A stretch of DNA of 64,000 nt from Candidatus Faeciplasma pullistercoris (lineage in GTDB: Bacteria > Bacillota > Clostridia > Oscillospirales > Ruminococcaceae). The notes below the pieces were generated by a model, which had not been told where the DNA came from, ran no database searches, and saw nothing but the letters and a program-made list of their open reading frames with translations. The stretch lies in contig DVLL01000006.1 in the NCBI GenBank assembly GCA_018715525.1, positions 1 to 64,000 of the forward strand, written 5' to 3'. A program made the position numbers and the translations under genes. How positions within the stretch are numbered: position 1 is the first letter of the stretch; each line of letters begins with the position of its first letter. This document shows positions 16,420-24,166 of this stretch, piece after piece.

Positions 16420-17937
16420 ATGGAGAACAAGAACATCATAACCGGCACTAACCCGGTAATGAAGGGCGATTTTCCCGACCCTGACGTCATAAGAGTAGGC
16501 GACACCTACTACATGTGCTCTACAACCATGTACTATATGCCCGGCGGAGCAATGCTGCGCTCCTATGACCTGATAAACTGGGAGTTCTGCTCGCATATAT
16601 ATGAGACGCTTGAGGACACCCCGAGAGAAAACCTTGACGGAGAGTCGCACGCCTACGGAAACGGAATGTGGGCTCCCTGCCTCAGATACCACAACGGAAA
16701 GTTCTATGTGTTCTTTGTGGCAAACGACACCGGAAAAACCTACTGCTTCAGCGCGGATAAGCCGGAGGGACCTTGGACAAAGAGCTATGTCGAGGGCTTC
16801 TACCACGACTGCTCGGTGCTCTTTGACGACGACGGAAGGGTCTACATCATCTACGGCAACCGCAAAATATATCTGACCGAGCTTAAACCTGATTTGAGCG
16901 GCCCCAAGGAGGGCGGCGTGAACAAGCTGATAATAAGCGACCCCGAAGGCCCGTTCTTAGGCTACGAGGGCGCTCACCTGTATAAGATAAACGGCAAGTA
17001 CTACGCCTTCTTCATCCATACCAGCCCTGAAAAGTGGATAAGAATAGAGGCTGCGTTTATGGCTGACGACATCCGCGGTCCGTGGGTGGGCAAGGATGTG
17101 ATAAGCTACTACCTTGAGGATACCACCGGCGTGGCTCAGGGCGGAATAGTTGACACCCCCGAGGGAAAGTGGTACGGCGTCATATTCGGAGACAGGGGCG
17201 CGGTAGGACGTATACCGAACGTAGTTCCTATGCACTTTGACGAAACCGGCTTCCCGGTATTTGACACCCCGACAAAGGAAATCCAGACCGAATCCACAAG
17301 ACCCGGCTATATTTACGACAGTCTCTTCAAATCTGACGACTTCAATTATATACCCGACGCCTCGGGAAAGATAAAGCTCGACGAGGTCTGGGAGTTCAAC
17401 CACAACCCCAAGCCGGATTACTGGACGGCGGGAGGCGGCAAATTCACTCTCACCACCGAGAAAATAGCTAAGAACGTCGAGTTCGCGAGAAACACGCTTA
17501 CCCAGCGCGCAAAATATCCCGAAACCGCCTGCCATGTCACCATTGACGGCTCTAAGCTCAACGACGGCGACTTTGCCGGAATGGTGCTCTTGCAGCACAG
17601 GTACGGAACAGTCGGAATAGCTAAGGAAAACGGCGGCTTCAAGCTTGTCATGAGAGCGAGAACCGGCGAGGGAGACCGCGCCGAGGAGGATGTCGAGTAC
17701 GCAAGCATTCCCTTGTCCGAGCCGACTGCGACCGTCAGGGTCACCGGCAAGTTCAGTCTTAACTCAAGCGAGGCAGAGTTTTATTACCTCGACGGCAGCG
17801 AGTGGAAAAAGCTCGGCGTTGCCCTGCACCCCACCTTCGACCTCAGGCACTTTGTCGGATGCCGTGTGGGACTCTTCGCCTACTCCACTCTCGTAACCGG
17901 AGGCAGCGCGTCGTTCAGCCGGTTCGTATACGAGTGA
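16420..17937 (+). CDS. Glycoside hydrolase family 43 beta-xylosidase/arabinofuranosidase
   Basis: About 505 residues. It has an N-terminal five-bladed beta-propeller and a C-terminal beta-sandwich (from about residue 320) as in GH43 beta-xylosidases. The general base is in GDFPDPDVIRVGDTYYM (Asp about 20), the second Asp in YHDCSVLFDDDG, and the acid Glu in LGYEGAHLYK (about 183). The enzyme is inverting and acts on xylo-oligosaccharides or arabinosyl side chains. No signal peptide, so cytosolic. I chose the ATG at 16420 preceded by GGAGG; it lies 22 bp past the GH3 stop, in the same operon. A strong terminator follows. Confidence 0.93.
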   Translation: MENKNIITGTNPVMKGDFPDPDVIRVGDTYYMCSTTMYYMPGGAMLRSYDLINWEFCSHIYETLEDTPRENLDGESHAYGNGMWAPCLRYHNGKFYVFFVANDTGKTYCFSADKPEGPWTKSYVEGFYHDCSVLFDDDGRVYIIYGNRKIYLTELKPDLSGPKEGGVNKLIISDPEGPFLGYEGAHLYKINGKYYAFFIHTSPEKWIRIEAAFMADDIRGPWVGKDVISYYLEDTTGVAQGGIVDTPEGKWYGVIFGDRGAVGRIPNVVPMHFDETGFPVFDTPTKEIQTESTRPGYIYDSLFKSDDFNYIPDASGKIKLDEVWEFNHNPKPDYWTAGGGKFTLTTEKIAKNVEFARNTLTQRAKYPETACHVTIDGSKLNDGDFAGMVLLQHRYGTVGIAKENGGFKLVMRARTGEGDRAEEDVEYASIPLSEPTATVRVTGKFSLNSSEAEFYYLDGSEWKKLGVALHPTFDLRHFVGCRVGLFAYSTLVTGGSASFSRFVYE

Positions 17938-17971
17938 TTTAATCTTCAAGACCTAAATTAAATACGCTGTG

Positions 17972-18004
17972 CCGGCGGTCAGAAATGACTGCCGGTGTTT
18001 TTTT
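17972..18004 (+). terminator. Terminator of the xylosidase operon
   Basis: CCGGCGGTCA/TGACTGCCGG stem (one G-U) with a 4-nt loop, followed by GTGTTTTTTT. Confidence 0.85.
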
Positions 18005-18090
18005 GACAAAACGTAAGACCGGCAGCAGACACTTATATATGGTCGATAAGAATTTTATCTTAAATTCGGTTAAAAATAAAATATATTGTA

Positions 18091-18119
18091 TTGATTATAT
18101 ACAAAAAAATTGGTATAAT
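18091..18119 (+). promoter_or_regulatory. Sigma-A promoter of the LysR-type regulator
   Basis: TTGATT (18091-18096), 17-bp spacer, perfect TATAAT (18114-18119), 39 bp upstream of the proposed TTG start. Confidence 0.65.
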
Positions 18120-18158
18120 CAGTTTGAAGTATGATCTTTAGCTTGGGAGGTGAGTTGC

Positions 18159-19121
18159 TTGAATGTCCTCCATATGAAATATGCGCTCGAGGTTGCAAAA
18201 ACGGGTTCTTTAAACAAAGCCGCCGCAAATCTGTTTGTCGGTCAGCCGAATCTGAGCCGCGCTATCAAGGATCTTGAGGCATCTCTCGGCATTACAATTT
18301 TTGACCGTTCGTCAAAGGGAATGATTCTCACCCCCGAGGGAGAGGTGTTTCTTGATTATGCGGAAAAGATTTTGCGCCAGATAGACGAAGTCGAGCAGAT
18401 ATACCGTGAAGGAGCTAACGAGGCGAAAATCAGGCAGCGCTTCTCTGTCTACGCTCCGAGGGCGGGGTATATTTCCGCCGCTTTTTCGGCGTTCTCCTCC
18501 ATGATAGACCGCTCGAGACCCTCAGAGCTTGAGTTCCGCGAGGCTACCGTACCTGAAGTCATCAGAGGAGTTCTGAACTCTGAATGCAAGCTGGGCATAC
18601 TCCGCTTCCCCATTGAGTCGGAAAAATACTACCGGGAGCTGACCGCTGAAAAGAATCTTCTTTGCGAGACGGTGGCGGATTTCAACTGCGTGCTTTCTTT
18701 CTCCACCGTTCACCCGTTTTCAAGGCTCGAAGAGATCTCGCCAGAGCTTCTGTGCGAGCACACCGAGGCGATATTCGCCAACGAAAGCTTCGCCCCCGCT
18801 CAGGGAACGATTTCAGTCGCGGGAGTAACCGTCACTCACCCGGTTCCACCTCTTGAATACCCTGAGCCAAAGCATAAAATTTTGGTCTACGACCGCGCGG
18901 GAATGCTTGAGCTGCTTCATAACAATCCGGACGTTTTCGCCTGGACCGGTCCCGCGCCAAAGCAGTGGCTTGAGCATCACGGGCTCGCTCAGAAAGCCTG
19001 CCGCGGAATAGCCAGAAGATATAAGGATTTGCTCATTTTCAAGAGCGATTACCGGCTGTCCTCGCTTGACAAGATGTTCATCACCGAGCTGACAAAGTAT
19101 AAGCGGGCATGGATAGAATGA
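18159..19121 (+). CDS. LysR family transcriptional regulator
   Basis: About 320 residues. The N-terminal winged helix is clear: KYALEVAKTGSLNKAAANL, GQPNLSRAIKDLEASLG, FDRSSKGMILTPEGEVFL. The rest is a periplasmic-binding-protein-like effector domain; its ligand cannot be read. TTG at 18159 is the likely start because GGGAGG lies 9 bp upstream, whereas GTG at 18150 overlaps that site. It lies between the xylosidase operon and rex with its own promoter and terminator-separated flanks, so either neighbour could be its target. Confidence 0.92.
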   Translation: MNVLHMKYALEVAKTGSLNKAAANLFVGQPNLSRAIKDLEASLGITIFDRSSKGMILTPEGEVFLDYAEKILRQIDEVEQIYREGANEAKIRQRFSVYAPRAGYISAAFSAFSSMIDRSRPSELEFREATVPEVIRGVLNSECKLGILRFPIESEKYYRELTAEKNLLCETVADFNCVLSFSTVHPFSRLEEISPELLCEHTEAIFANESFAPAQGTISVAGVTVTHPVPPLEYPEPKHKILVYDRAGMLELLHNNPDVFAWTGPAPKQWLEHHGLAQKACRGIARRYKDLLIFKSDYRLSSLDKMFITELTKYKRAWIE

Positions 19122-19248
19122 TTGGAGTTTAATAGTTCTTGGTTATATCGATATGTATAATACCGATATGCCTACAATGTAATTTACAAATATCTTAAAA
19201 TATGATAGAATATGTTCGGAAAGCCATATGGAAAAGGAGGGGCGGACT

Positions 19249-19866
19249 TTGAATTCACATAATAACATCCCGAAGCCGACGCTCGGCAGGCTGCCTGCGT
19301 ATCTACGGTATCTCAAATCCCTCCCTCCGGAGTGCAAAACGATATCCGCAACCGCGATAGCAAGGGCTCTCGGCTTGGGAGAGGTTCAGGTCAGAAAGGA
19401 TCTCGGCTCGACCAGCGGAGAGGGCAGGCCGAGGGTAGGATACATAACCGGCGAGCTGATAACGAGCATCGAGACCTGCCTCGGGCAGAACGCCATGTGC
19501 AAGGCTGTAATAGTCGGCGCCGGCAAGCTTGGCAGCGCGCTTTTGGACTACGAGGGCTTCTCGGTATACGGAATAGAGATTGCTGCCGCTTTCGACTCAA
19601 GAGCAGGAGAATGGGAGTTCTCTCAGAAGGGAAAGCCTATTTACCCTATGGGGCACTTCTCAAACTTCTGCCGTCTCCAGGACATCAAGGTGGGCATTAT
19701 AGCCGTGCCGAAGGACGCCGCCCAGGAGGTGTGCAACCTTATGGTAAAAAACAACATACCGGCGATATGGAGCTTTGCGCCGGCGCAGCTGAGCGTCCCT
19801 GAGGGCGTGACCTTACAGCAGGAGGATCTCGCTCTGTCGCTGGCTCATCTGTGCAAGCAGATCTGA
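19249..19866 (+). CDS. rex: Redox-sensing transcriptional repressor Rex
   Basis: About 205 residues. Rex senses the NADH/NAD+ ratio and represses fermentation and hydrogenase genes when NADH is low. The N-terminal winged helix runs from TLGRLPAYLRYLKSLP to IARALGLGEVQVRKDLG. The Rossmann domain has AVIVGAGKLGSALLDY, and the C-terminal helix for domain swapping follows FAPAQLSVPEGV. TTG 19249 is the likely start, 10 bp after AAGGAGG; an ATG at 19228 would overlap that site. Its position directly upstream of two hydrogenase genes suggests they are targets. Rex-like half-sites occur at 19183-19189 (TTTACAA) and 19901-19907 (TTGTGAA), but no full palindrome is visible. Confidence 0.95.
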   Translation: MNSHNNIPKPTLGRLPAYLRYLKSLPPECKTISATAIARALGLGEVQVRKDLGSTSGEGRPRVGYITGELITSIETCLGQNAMCKAVIVGAGKLGSALLDYEGFSVYGIEIAAAFDSRAGEWEFSQKGKPIYPMGHFSNFCRLQDIKVGIIAVPKDAAQEVCNLMVKNNIPAIWSFAPAQLSVPEGVTLQQEDLALSLAHLCKQI

Positions 19867-19967
19867 CGCCATGCGGTGTGCAGACGGCATTCGCTCGCGT
19901 TTGTGAAACGGCAGATATATAAGATAAAGCATAATAAAATACAGTAATACAAAAGGAGGCAATAGCT

Positions 19968-20717
19968 ATGAATTTGGACAGAGTTATAGCTGTAAGAAAC
20001 TCAAAAACAATTTATCGCGACGGAGATTTGTGTATCAAGGTATTTGACTCGGACTACTCCAAGGCGGACATCCTCAACGAGGCGCTCAACCAGGCAAGAG
20101 TAGAGGAGACAGGTCTCAATATCCCAAAGGTGATCGAGGTCGCGACTATCAACGGCAAGTGGGCTATTGTCTCTGAGTACATCAAGGGAAAGACGCTAGC
20201 CAGAATCATGGAGGAGGATCCGGACAACAAGGACAAGTACCTCGATCTGTTCGTAGACCTCCAGATAAAGGTGCAGTCGATGACCTGCCCGCTTCTGAGC
20301 AAGCTCAAGGACAAGATGAGCCGCAAAATAGGCGAGGCGGAGCTCGACGCCACCACAAGGTATGACCTTAGAACAAGGCTTGAGGGAATGCCGAAGCACA
20401 ATAAGCTCTGCCACGGAGACTTCAACCCCTCAAATATCATAATAACCGACAACGGGGTGCCCTATATCATCGACTGGTCGCACGCGACTCAGGGCAACGC
20501 CTCCGCGGACGCCGCGAGGACATATCTTCTGTTCTGCCTCAACGGCGACACGGAGACGGCGAAAAAATATCTTGACCTGTTCTGCAAAAAGAGCAACACC
20601 GCCAAGCAGTATGTGCAGAAATGGATGCCGATAGTAGCCGCTTCTCAGTCTGTCAAGGGCAACGCCCACGAGAGAGAGTTCCTTCTTTCCTGGGTAAACG
20701 TAGTTGATTACGAGTAA
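19968..20717 (+). CDS. Aminoglycoside-phosphotransferase-fold kinase of the hydrogenase cluster
   Basis: A 249-residue kinase of the APH/choline-kinase fold. Lys24 (LCIKVFD) would bind ATP, WAIVSEYIKGKTLARIM is the hinge, HGDFNPSNI carries catalytic Asp151 and Asn, and YIIDWSHATQG carries the metal-binding Asp169. All catalytic residues are intact. A drug-resistance role is unlikely in this context: it is the first gene after rex and precedes the two [2Fe-2S] proteins, HydS and a PP2C phosphatase. I infer a regulatory protein kinase that opposes the phosphatase; the substrate is unknown. AGGAGG lies well placed before the ATG. Confidence 0.85.
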   Translation: MNLDRVIAVRNSKTIYRDGDLCIKVFDSDYSKADILNEALNQARVEETGLNIPKVIEVATINGKWAIVSEYIKGKTLARIMEEDPDNKDKYLDLFVDLQIKVQSMTCPLLSKLKDKMSRKIGEAELDATTRYDLRTRLEGMPKHNKLCHGDFNPSNIIITDNGVPYIIDWSHATQGNASADAARTYLLFCLNGDTETAKKYLDLFCKKSNTAKQYVQKWMPIVAASQSVKGNAHEREFLLSWVNVVDYE

Positions 20718-20780
20718 TAACGCTTAGGCAAAGCAAAACGCAAGACGGAATAAACTCTCAGATAAGAAAGGTTGTTTACT

Positions 20781-21023
20781 ATGAAAGTTACAGTATGTAT
20801 AGGCAGCTCCTGCCATCTTAAGGGCTCAAGACCGGTAGTGGAGCAGCTCCAGAGCCTTATAGCCCAGCACAGTCTCAAAGAAAAGGTGGATCTCGGCGGA
20901 ACCTTCTGCATGGGAGAGTGCAGCAAGGGGGTATGCGTCACGGTGGACGGTCAGCTCTTCTCGGTAAGCCCCGACACGGTGACCGAGTTCTTTGAAAAAG
21001 AGATACTTGCAAAGGTGGGTTAA
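20781..21023 (+). CDS. Thioredoxin-like [2Fe-2S] ferredoxin (first copy)
   Basis: An 80-residue single-domain protein of the fold seen in NuoE/HndA C-termini. Four Cys are spaced C-x4-C (VCIGSSCHLKGS) and C-x3-C (TFCMGECSKG), the ligands of a [2Fe-2S] cluster. It should pass single electrons, perhaps between the hydrogenases and an unidentified partner, or report redox state to HydS. ATG 20781 follows AGAAAGG; an earlier ATG at 20772 has no site. Its neighbour at 21027 is a clear paralogue. Confidence 0.88.
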   Translation: MKVTVCIGSSCHLKGSRPVVEQLQSLIAQHSLKEKVDLGGTFCMGECSKGVCVTVDGQLFSVSPDTVTEFFEKEILAKVG

Positions 21024-21026
21024 GCG

Positions 21027-21287
21027 TTGATAGTTCAGATTTGCGTCGGAAGCTCATGCCACCTCAAGGGCTCTCAGGCTATAGTTGAAATGCTCCAGCA
21101 GGCGATATCCGACAACCACCTTGACAACGACGTCACGCTTGCGGGAAGCTTCTGCACAGGCAAGTGCAACCGCTACGGCGTGACGATAACGGTAGACGAC
21201 GAGATTTACACCGGTATCACCCGTGAGAATTTCAGCGAATTTTTCCAGGAAAAAATACTTAAACCCATTCAAGCAACAGGAGTATGA
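21027..21287 (+). CDS. Thioredoxin-like [2Fe-2S] ferredoxin (second copy)
   Basis: An 86-residue paralogue of the preceding gene. The cluster ligands are C-x4-C (ICVGSSCHLKGS) and C-x3-C (SFCTGKCNRYG), and the body differs enough to imply an old duplication. The start is TTG at 21027, three bases after the upstream stop, with AAGGTGG about 10 bp before it. HydS begins 4 bp after its stop, so the two ferredoxins and HydS are tightly coupled and probably form a complex or relay. Confidence 0.88.
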   Translation: MIVQICVGSSCHLKGSQAIVEMLQQAISDNHLDNDVTLAGSFCTGKCNRYGVTITVDDEIYTGITRENFSEFFQEKILKPIQATGV

Positions 21288-21291
21288 TAGT

Positions 21292-22965
21292 ATGGCAAAA
21301 TGCTTAACGCTCAAAAAATCCAACTGCAAAAACTGCTATAAATGCATTCGCCATTGCCCGGTCAAGTCGATAAGATTTTCGGGAAACCAGGCGCACATAA
21401 TAGACGACGAGTGCATACTCTGCGGACAGTGCTTTGTTGTCTGCCCTCAGAACGCAAAGCAGATAGTCAACGAGACTGAAAAGGCAAAGGTGCTTTTAGA
21501 GAGCGGCGAGCCGGTAATCGTCAGCCTTGCTCCCTCCTTTGTAGCCAACTACAATGTCGGGATAGGCGCGATGAGAGAAGCGCTCAAGAAGCTCGGCTTC
21601 TTCGACGTTGAGGAGACCGCGATAGGCGCCTCGATAGTAAAGACGGAGTATGACAGGATGCTCAGGGAGGATCACCCCGACATAGTGATCTCCTCCTGCT
21701 GCCACTCGGTCAATCTTCTCATACAGAAGTATTTCCCGAACGAGCTCCAATACCTCGCCGACGTCCTCTCCCCCATGCAGGCTCACTGCGCTGACATCAA
21801 AAAGAGATATCCCAACGCCAAGACGGTATTTATAGGCCCCTGCGTCGCAAAAAAGGACGAGGCGGATCACTACGCCGGCATCGTAGACGCCGTTCTGACC
21901 TTCGAGGAGCTGACAAACTGGCTTGAAGAGGCAAAAATTACCCTTTCGCCCGAAATGGATCACGACGAGTACAGCCGCGCGAGGTTCTTCCCCACCACCG
22001 GCGGAATACTCAAGACAATGGATACCTCCAACCCGGAGTATACATACCTTGCCATAGACGGAGTCGAGAACTGCATCAGCGCTCTTAAAGACATTGAGAG
22101 CGGAAATGTCCACAAGTGCTTTATCGAGATGTCTGCCTGCGTGGGAAGCTGCATAGGCGGACCGGTAATGGAGAAGTACCACCGCTCGCCTGTCAGGGAC
22201 TATATGGCGGTCGCGGATTTTGCGGGCAAGAAGGACTTTAAGCTTGAGCCTACCGACCCGATATCGGTAAGAAAGCGCTTTTCGATCATCGAGCCAAACG
22301 CCGAGGTGCCTACCGAGGCGGAGATCACCGCGATCCTTAGGCAGATGGGCAAGTTCAAGCCCTCCGATGAGCTCAACTGCGGCTCCTGCGGCTACGACTC
22401 CTGCCGTGCCAAGGCGATAGCTATCTACCAGGGCAAGGCGGAGATATCCATGTGCCTGCCTTATCTCAAGGACAGGGCGGAGAGCTTCTCTGACAATATC
22501 GTAAACAACACTCCGAACGGAATAATAGTCTTGAACGAGAACCTCGAGGTTCAGCAGATAAATACCGCCGCGAGAAAGATAATGAACATTCGCTCAGCAT
22601 CGGATATCCTCGGAGATCAGGTAATAAGAATACTCGACCCCAAGCCCTTTATCGAGGTTCTTCGCACCGGAAGAAGCGTAAGGGACGAGCGCGTCTACCT
22701 TGCCGAGTACGACAAGTATGTCGAGCAGACCGTCATCCACGACAGCGAGTACCATGTACTTATCTGCCTGATGCGCGACGTAACCGATGAGGAGACTGAA
22801 CGCGAGAAGAAAGAAAGCATCAGCCGCCAGACGGTCGAGATCGCGGACAAGGTGGTAGACAAGCAGATGAGGATCGTTCAGGAAATTGCCTCGCTGCTCG
22901 GCGAGACCGCCGCCGAAACCAAGATTGCCCTCACAAAGCTAAAGGAGAGCATTTCAGATGAATGA
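21292..22965 (+). CDS. hydS: Sensory [FeFe] hydrogenase with C-terminal PAS domain (HydS-like)
   Basis: About 557 residues. The N-terminus has two [4Fe-4S] ferredoxin motifs (Cys12/15/18/22 and 41/44/47/51). The H-cluster domain has L1 SSCCH (134-138), L2 GPCVAKKDE (Cys184) and L3 MSACVGSC (Cys283/287). A four-Cys motif follows from Cys363 (CGSCGYDSC), then a PAS domain (about 395-500) and a helical tail. This matches the group C, putatively H2-sensing hydrogenases known from Ruminococcus albus and Thermotoga. The usual Pro after the L1 Cys pair is His, and Met of L2 is Gly. The stop overlaps the phosphatase gene by 8 bp, suggesting that the PAS output acts on that phosphatase. AGGAG precedes the ATG. 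Confidence 0.92.
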   Translation: MAKCLTLKKSNCKNCYKCIRHCPVKSIRFSGNQAHIIDDECILCGQCFVVCPQNAKQIVNETEKAKVLLESGEPVIVSLAPSFVANYNVGIGAMREALKKLGFFDVEETAIGASIVKTEYDRMLREDHPDIVISSCCHSVNLLIQKYFPNELQYLADVLSPMQAHCADIKKRYPNAKTVFIGPCVAKKDEADHYAGIVDAVLTFEELTNWLEEAKITLSPEMDHDEYSRARFFPTTGGILKTMDTSNPEYTYLAIDGVENCISALKDIESGNVHKCFIEMSACVGSCIGGPVMEKYHRSPVRDYMAVADFAGKKDFKLEPTDPISVRKRFSIIEPNAEVPTEAEITAILRQMGKFKPSDELNCGSCGYDSCRAKAIAIYQGKAEISMCLPYLKDRAESFSDNIVNNTPNGIIVLNENLEVQQINTAARKIMNIRSASDILGDQVIRILDPKPFIEVLRTGRSVRDERVYLAEYDKYVEQTVIHDSEYHVLICLMRDVTDEETEREKKESISRQTVEIADKVVDKQMRIVQEIASLLGETAAETKIALTKLKESISDE

Positions 22966-24130
22966 TTTATGCGCAGATATAGGCTACAAAAGCGTAAACC
23001 ATTACGGTGAGCAGCTCTGCGGAGATCATGTGGACGTAGTCGAGCAGGGAGATAACTCGATAGTAATTGTCCTTGCCGACGGGCTGGGAAGCGGAGTCAA
23101 GGCGAGTATACTCTCTACCCTGACCTCTAAAATAATCTCGACAATGATGTCCGAGGGTCTTTCGATAGAGGACTGCGTTTCCACCATTGCCGCTACCCTG
23201 CCGATCTGCTCGGTAAGAGGAGTAGCCTATTCGACATTCACCATCATAAACATAATAGACAATCAGACCGCTGAGCTCATTCAGTATGACAACCCGAAGA
23301 TAATCCTCTTCAGGGACGGAAAGTACTACGACTATCCCACCACCGAGATAAATATCGACGGCAAGAAGATACTTCGCTCCTCTATAAAGCTCAAGGAGGA
23401 CGACATATTCGTCGCGATGAGCGACGGCTGCCCTCACGCCGGGATAGGCTCTGCATTCAACTTCGGCTGGAAGCGGGAGGACATTGCCTCCTTCCTCGAG
23501 CCGCTCTCAATAGTCGGCTACACCGCCAAGACCCTGTCTACCATTCTGGTTGACGAGTGCAACAAGCTGTACGGCGGTCAGCCCGGCGACGACGCCACCG
23601 CCTGTGTGGTCAGGATACGAAAGAGAGTCCCGATGAACATGCTCTTCGGTCCGCCGTCAAACCGAGACGACTGCAACAGAATGATGTCGCTTTTCTTCTC
23701 CAAGGAGGGAAAGCATATCGTCTGCGGAGGAACCACCTCGTCGATAGCCGCGAAGTTCCTCGGAAAGCCGCTCAAGGCGTCCTTGAACTTTGAACGCTCC
23801 GACGTTCCGCCGATAGCGGAGATAGAGGGAGTTGACCTCGTCACCGAGGGCGTTATCACAGTCAACAAGGTTGTCGAGTACGCAAAGGACTATCTCAAGA
23901 ACAACGAGAGCTACGAGCAGTGGAGCTATAAGCGCGACGGAGCGTCCCTTATCGCAAGGCTTTTATTCGAGGAAGCAACCGACATAAACTTCTTTGTCGG
24001 ACGTGCCATCAACCCCGCTCACCAGAACCCCGACCTGCCGATAAACTTCAGCATCAAGATGAACCTCGTCGAGGAGCTCTCAAAATGCCTGCGGCAGATG
24101 GGCAAGCGAGTCAAGGTCAGCTATTTCTGA
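22958..24130 (+). CDS. SpoIIE/PP2C-type serine phosphatase of the hydrogenase cluster
   Basis: A 390-residue protein. The first ~230 residues are a PP2C/SpoIIE catalytic domain: LADGLGSG with metal ligand Asp41, SDG with Asp156, and GDDAT with Asp211/212. All metal ligands are present. The last ~150 residues (from NMLFGPPSNRDDCNRMM) form a second domain that I do not recognise. Translational coupling to HydS (8-bp overlap) suggests the phosphatase is the direct output of the hydrogenase sensor. Together with the APH-fold kinase upstream it could form a reversible phosphorylation switch; the target, possibly HydA or an anti-sigma-like protein elsewhere, is unknown. Confidence 0.88.
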   Translation: MNDLCADIGYKSVNHYGEQLCGDHVDVVEQGDNSIVIVLADGLGSGVKASILSTLTSKIISTMMSEGLSIEDCVSTIAATLPICSVRGVAYSTFTIINIIDNQTAELIQYDNPKIILFRDGKYYDYPTTEINIDGKKILRSSIKLKEDDIFVAMSDGCPHAGIGSAFNFGWKREDIASFLEPLSIVGYTAKTLSTILVDECNKLYGGQPGDDATACVVRIRKRVPMNMLFGPPSNRDDCNRMMSLFFSKEGKHIVCGGTTSSIAAKFLGKPLKASLNFERSDVPPIAEIEGVDLVTEGVITVNKVVEYAKDYLKNNESYEQWSYKRDGASLIARLLFEEATDINFFVGRAINPAHQNPDLPINFSIKMNLVEELSKCLRQMGKRVKVSYF

Positions 24131-24166
24131 CAAACAAAGAAATTATTATAGTAATAGAGGTAAACA

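Noticed and set aside
19172-19189. Full Rex operator upstream of rex
   Set aside because: Only the right half (TTTACAA) fits; the left half does not match TTGTNAA.
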